DNA of 64,000 bases from Ceratodon purpureus (lineage: Eukaryota > Streptophyta > Bryopsida > Pseudoditrichales > Ditrichaceae), in NCBI GenBank assembly GCA_014871385.1, contig CM026430.1:5373040-5437039 (forward strand), given 5' to 3'. Below, in pieces: positions 62,409-64,000 of this stretch. A program made the translations under genes and the position numbers. A model generated the notes under the pieces. It saw nothing but the letters and a program-made list of their open reading frames with translations, did not search any database and had not been told where the DNA came from. Within the stretch, counting starts at the first letter, position 1, and each line of letters opens with the position of its first letter.

Positions 62409-63893
62409 TCACAGCATGTCAGGGCGATCTGTGAAGAGTTTTGTGACCTGCATGCGGCGGATCTGGGCTATCGCCTTTCCAGGATTAAGGCTCTTGGGAC
62501 ATGTGCGTGCACAGTTCATGATCGTGTGACAACGGCCAAGTTTGTACTCGTCATCCAGGTGGTCGATTCTTTCCAGAGTGTACTCGTCTCGGCTGCATCC
62601 ACAAGTCCATACACACCATTACACGCAGCTCCGAAACCACGTAACCATCACCAACCCAAGTCCTTTCTATTCACCTTAAATTAACGTTAGATTCATCAAA
62701 TGCTACCATGTGTTACTAAGATTTTTTTGAAAGTAGCATTCCATCCAGAAATCTATTTGCTATTTATCGTCAAGTTTGATGCAAGAATCGATAACACATA
62801 ATAGCATTTAAATGTTCGTAGTGGGGGTCTTGTTCAGGGAAAATTAAAAAACAAATGTGGAAGTGAAGCAACTACTGAGCATCGATGTTGTGAAGAATTA
62901 AGAGGCACGAACCTGTCCATGACCCATCGATTCGCCGCAAGCAAGGCAGCTGGACCGAGAAACTTTTCTTGGTTCCACCAGTAAGACGGACACGCAGTGC
63001 TGCAGCAGGCACACAATATGCATTCGTAGAGCCCATCCAGCTTCTTCCGATCTTTCTTCGTTTGTAGGTACTCCTTGCCGTCAGGTGCAGGCTTTCTGGT
63101 TTTCAGCCATGGCTCAACCGATCTAGCACATCCACAGATACGGTAACTTGTTAGTACGAAATCACCCCTATCATCATTTCAATCCCAGTTCTTGGATGCT
63201 CAAATCTGCCAATGACATGATATAAATTCAGCTGCTTACTTGTACTGCTGGTAGAATTGTGTCATGTCCACCACCAGGTCCTTAATCACATACATATGCG
63301 GGAGGGGCGTGATGGTGGTAACCTTCTTCGGATCCATGTTGACGGAAGTCAAACACGCCACTGTATTAGTTCCATCGATGTTCATAGAACATGACCCACA
63401 GATCCCTTCTCGGCAGCTCCGCCTGTACGCCAGCGTAGTGTCCATCTCGTTCTTTATTTTCGTCAGCACATCCAATACCTGCAGCATTGTGGTTGCAGCA
63501 GAAACTCAAGTTGTAAAACATTATAGCATCTTGTAACCTAGTAAGGATTAAAAGGAGAAACAGACAACTTCAATGCAGATATTCTATGATACTTACCATT
63601 GGACCACACTGGCTTATATCCACAAAGTAGGACTTCAAGTAGGGCTTTTCTATGTTATCTGGATTCCATCTGTAGATCTTGAACTCCTTCAACGTTTTCG
63701 CTTTACTGGTGCCGGCTTCCTTCTTCGCTGGTTTCTGGTCCTGCAACACATTACCTTTGGAGGCAATAACATCCTTTTCTCGTGGATCTTTATTGACCCC
63801 AAGCACGCTCATTCGGCGCACATAGGGACCAGAAACAGTCTCACTTAATCTAAAGCTCTGCAATAGACCCAATAACGCCTTTCGGTGTGCCAT
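62409..63893 (-). CDS. SDHB: Succinate dehydrogenase iron-sulfur subunit, mitochondrial (complex II)
   Basis: Transfers electrons from FAD in SDHA to ubiquinone within mitochondrial complex II. Predicted 309 residues from four exons: 63893-63597, 63478-63240, 63122-62913, 62592-62409. The ATG at 63893 (MAHRKALLG) begins a basic presequence. [2Fe-2S] ligands: Cys121, Cys126, Cys129 and Cys141 (CREGICGSC to VAC). The [4Fe-4S] and [3Fe-4S] ligands are in [12 protein letters not shown] (213-223) and in [12 protein letters not shown] (270-280). The C-terminus [10 protein letters not shown] is typical. Introns 2 and 3 split codons (AA/A, AG/C) and restore the conserved residues, which supports the model. 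Confidence 0.95.
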
Positions 63894-64000
63894 TTTGCAC
63901 CCTGGAACAAGCGGACAGAAGCATGGCAAGTAGTAAGTACCATGTACAATCTATCCCTAGTCAGAACTCCAGCTTGATCATAAGCATTCAACCCTAAAAG
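63894..64000 (-). other. SDHB leader region
   Basis: A possible acceptor (TTCCAG, about 63902) lies just upstream of the SDHB start, so a 5' leader intron may extend past the window edge. Confidence 0.35.

Overview
The window reads as nuclear DNA of a land plant, most likely a moss (Physcomitrium-like). The evidence is spliced genes with GT-AG introns, plastid- and mitochondrion-targeted proteins, a TIR-NB-ARC-LRR resistance gene, an L-lectin receptor kinase, telo-boxes around ribosomal protein genes, and long AT-rich stretches holding a chromodomain Ty3/Gypsy retrotransposon. The species call is inference. All exon models below were built by hand from splice sites and reading phase.

Layout: (1) 1.6-7.5 kb, minus strand: a four-exon TNL immune receptor gene whose LRR part is an array of 21 near-identical 138-bp units and whose P-loop exon carries a one-base frameshift. 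(2) 11.3-18.4 kb, minus strand: two tandem RPL10 (uL16) genes encoding identical 223-residue proteins, plus an extra copy of the 10-nt first coding exon. Between them lie AT-rich DNA, two elements with TTAA-flanked inverted termini (piggyBac-like, non-autonomous) and a satellite-like repeat. (3) 19.75-26.8 kb: an old F-box pseudogene split by a young 6.06-kb chromovirus with 5-bp target duplications. (4) 26.8-31.7 kb: AT-rich, no gene seen. (5) 31.8-41.7 kb: a lectin receptor kinase (+), an ornithine cyclodeaminase/mu-crystallin family gene (-), and a RUP-type WD40 gene (-). (6) 42-53 kb: mostly non-coding, with a MULE-like MITE, a long foldback repeat and a third TTAA element. (7) 53.2-63.9 kb: compact housekeeping cluster of FKBP13 (-), a DUF3326 plastid gene (+), a plastid-type coiled-coil membrane protein (-), an Mpv17/PMP22 protein (+) and mitochondrial SDHB (-).

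The genes do not form one pathway. FKBP13 and the DUF3326 gene are divergent and may share a promoter region of about 600 bp; both look plastid-targeted. The TNL and lectin kinase are surveillance or signalling genes. The OCD-family protein could belong to defence-related imino-acid metabolism, but that is inference.

The less expected material is mobile: three TTAA elements of at least two families, a MULE-like MITE, two foldback repeats that could be hairpin RNA loci, and a clear order of events at the F-box locus (decay first, retrotransposon later).
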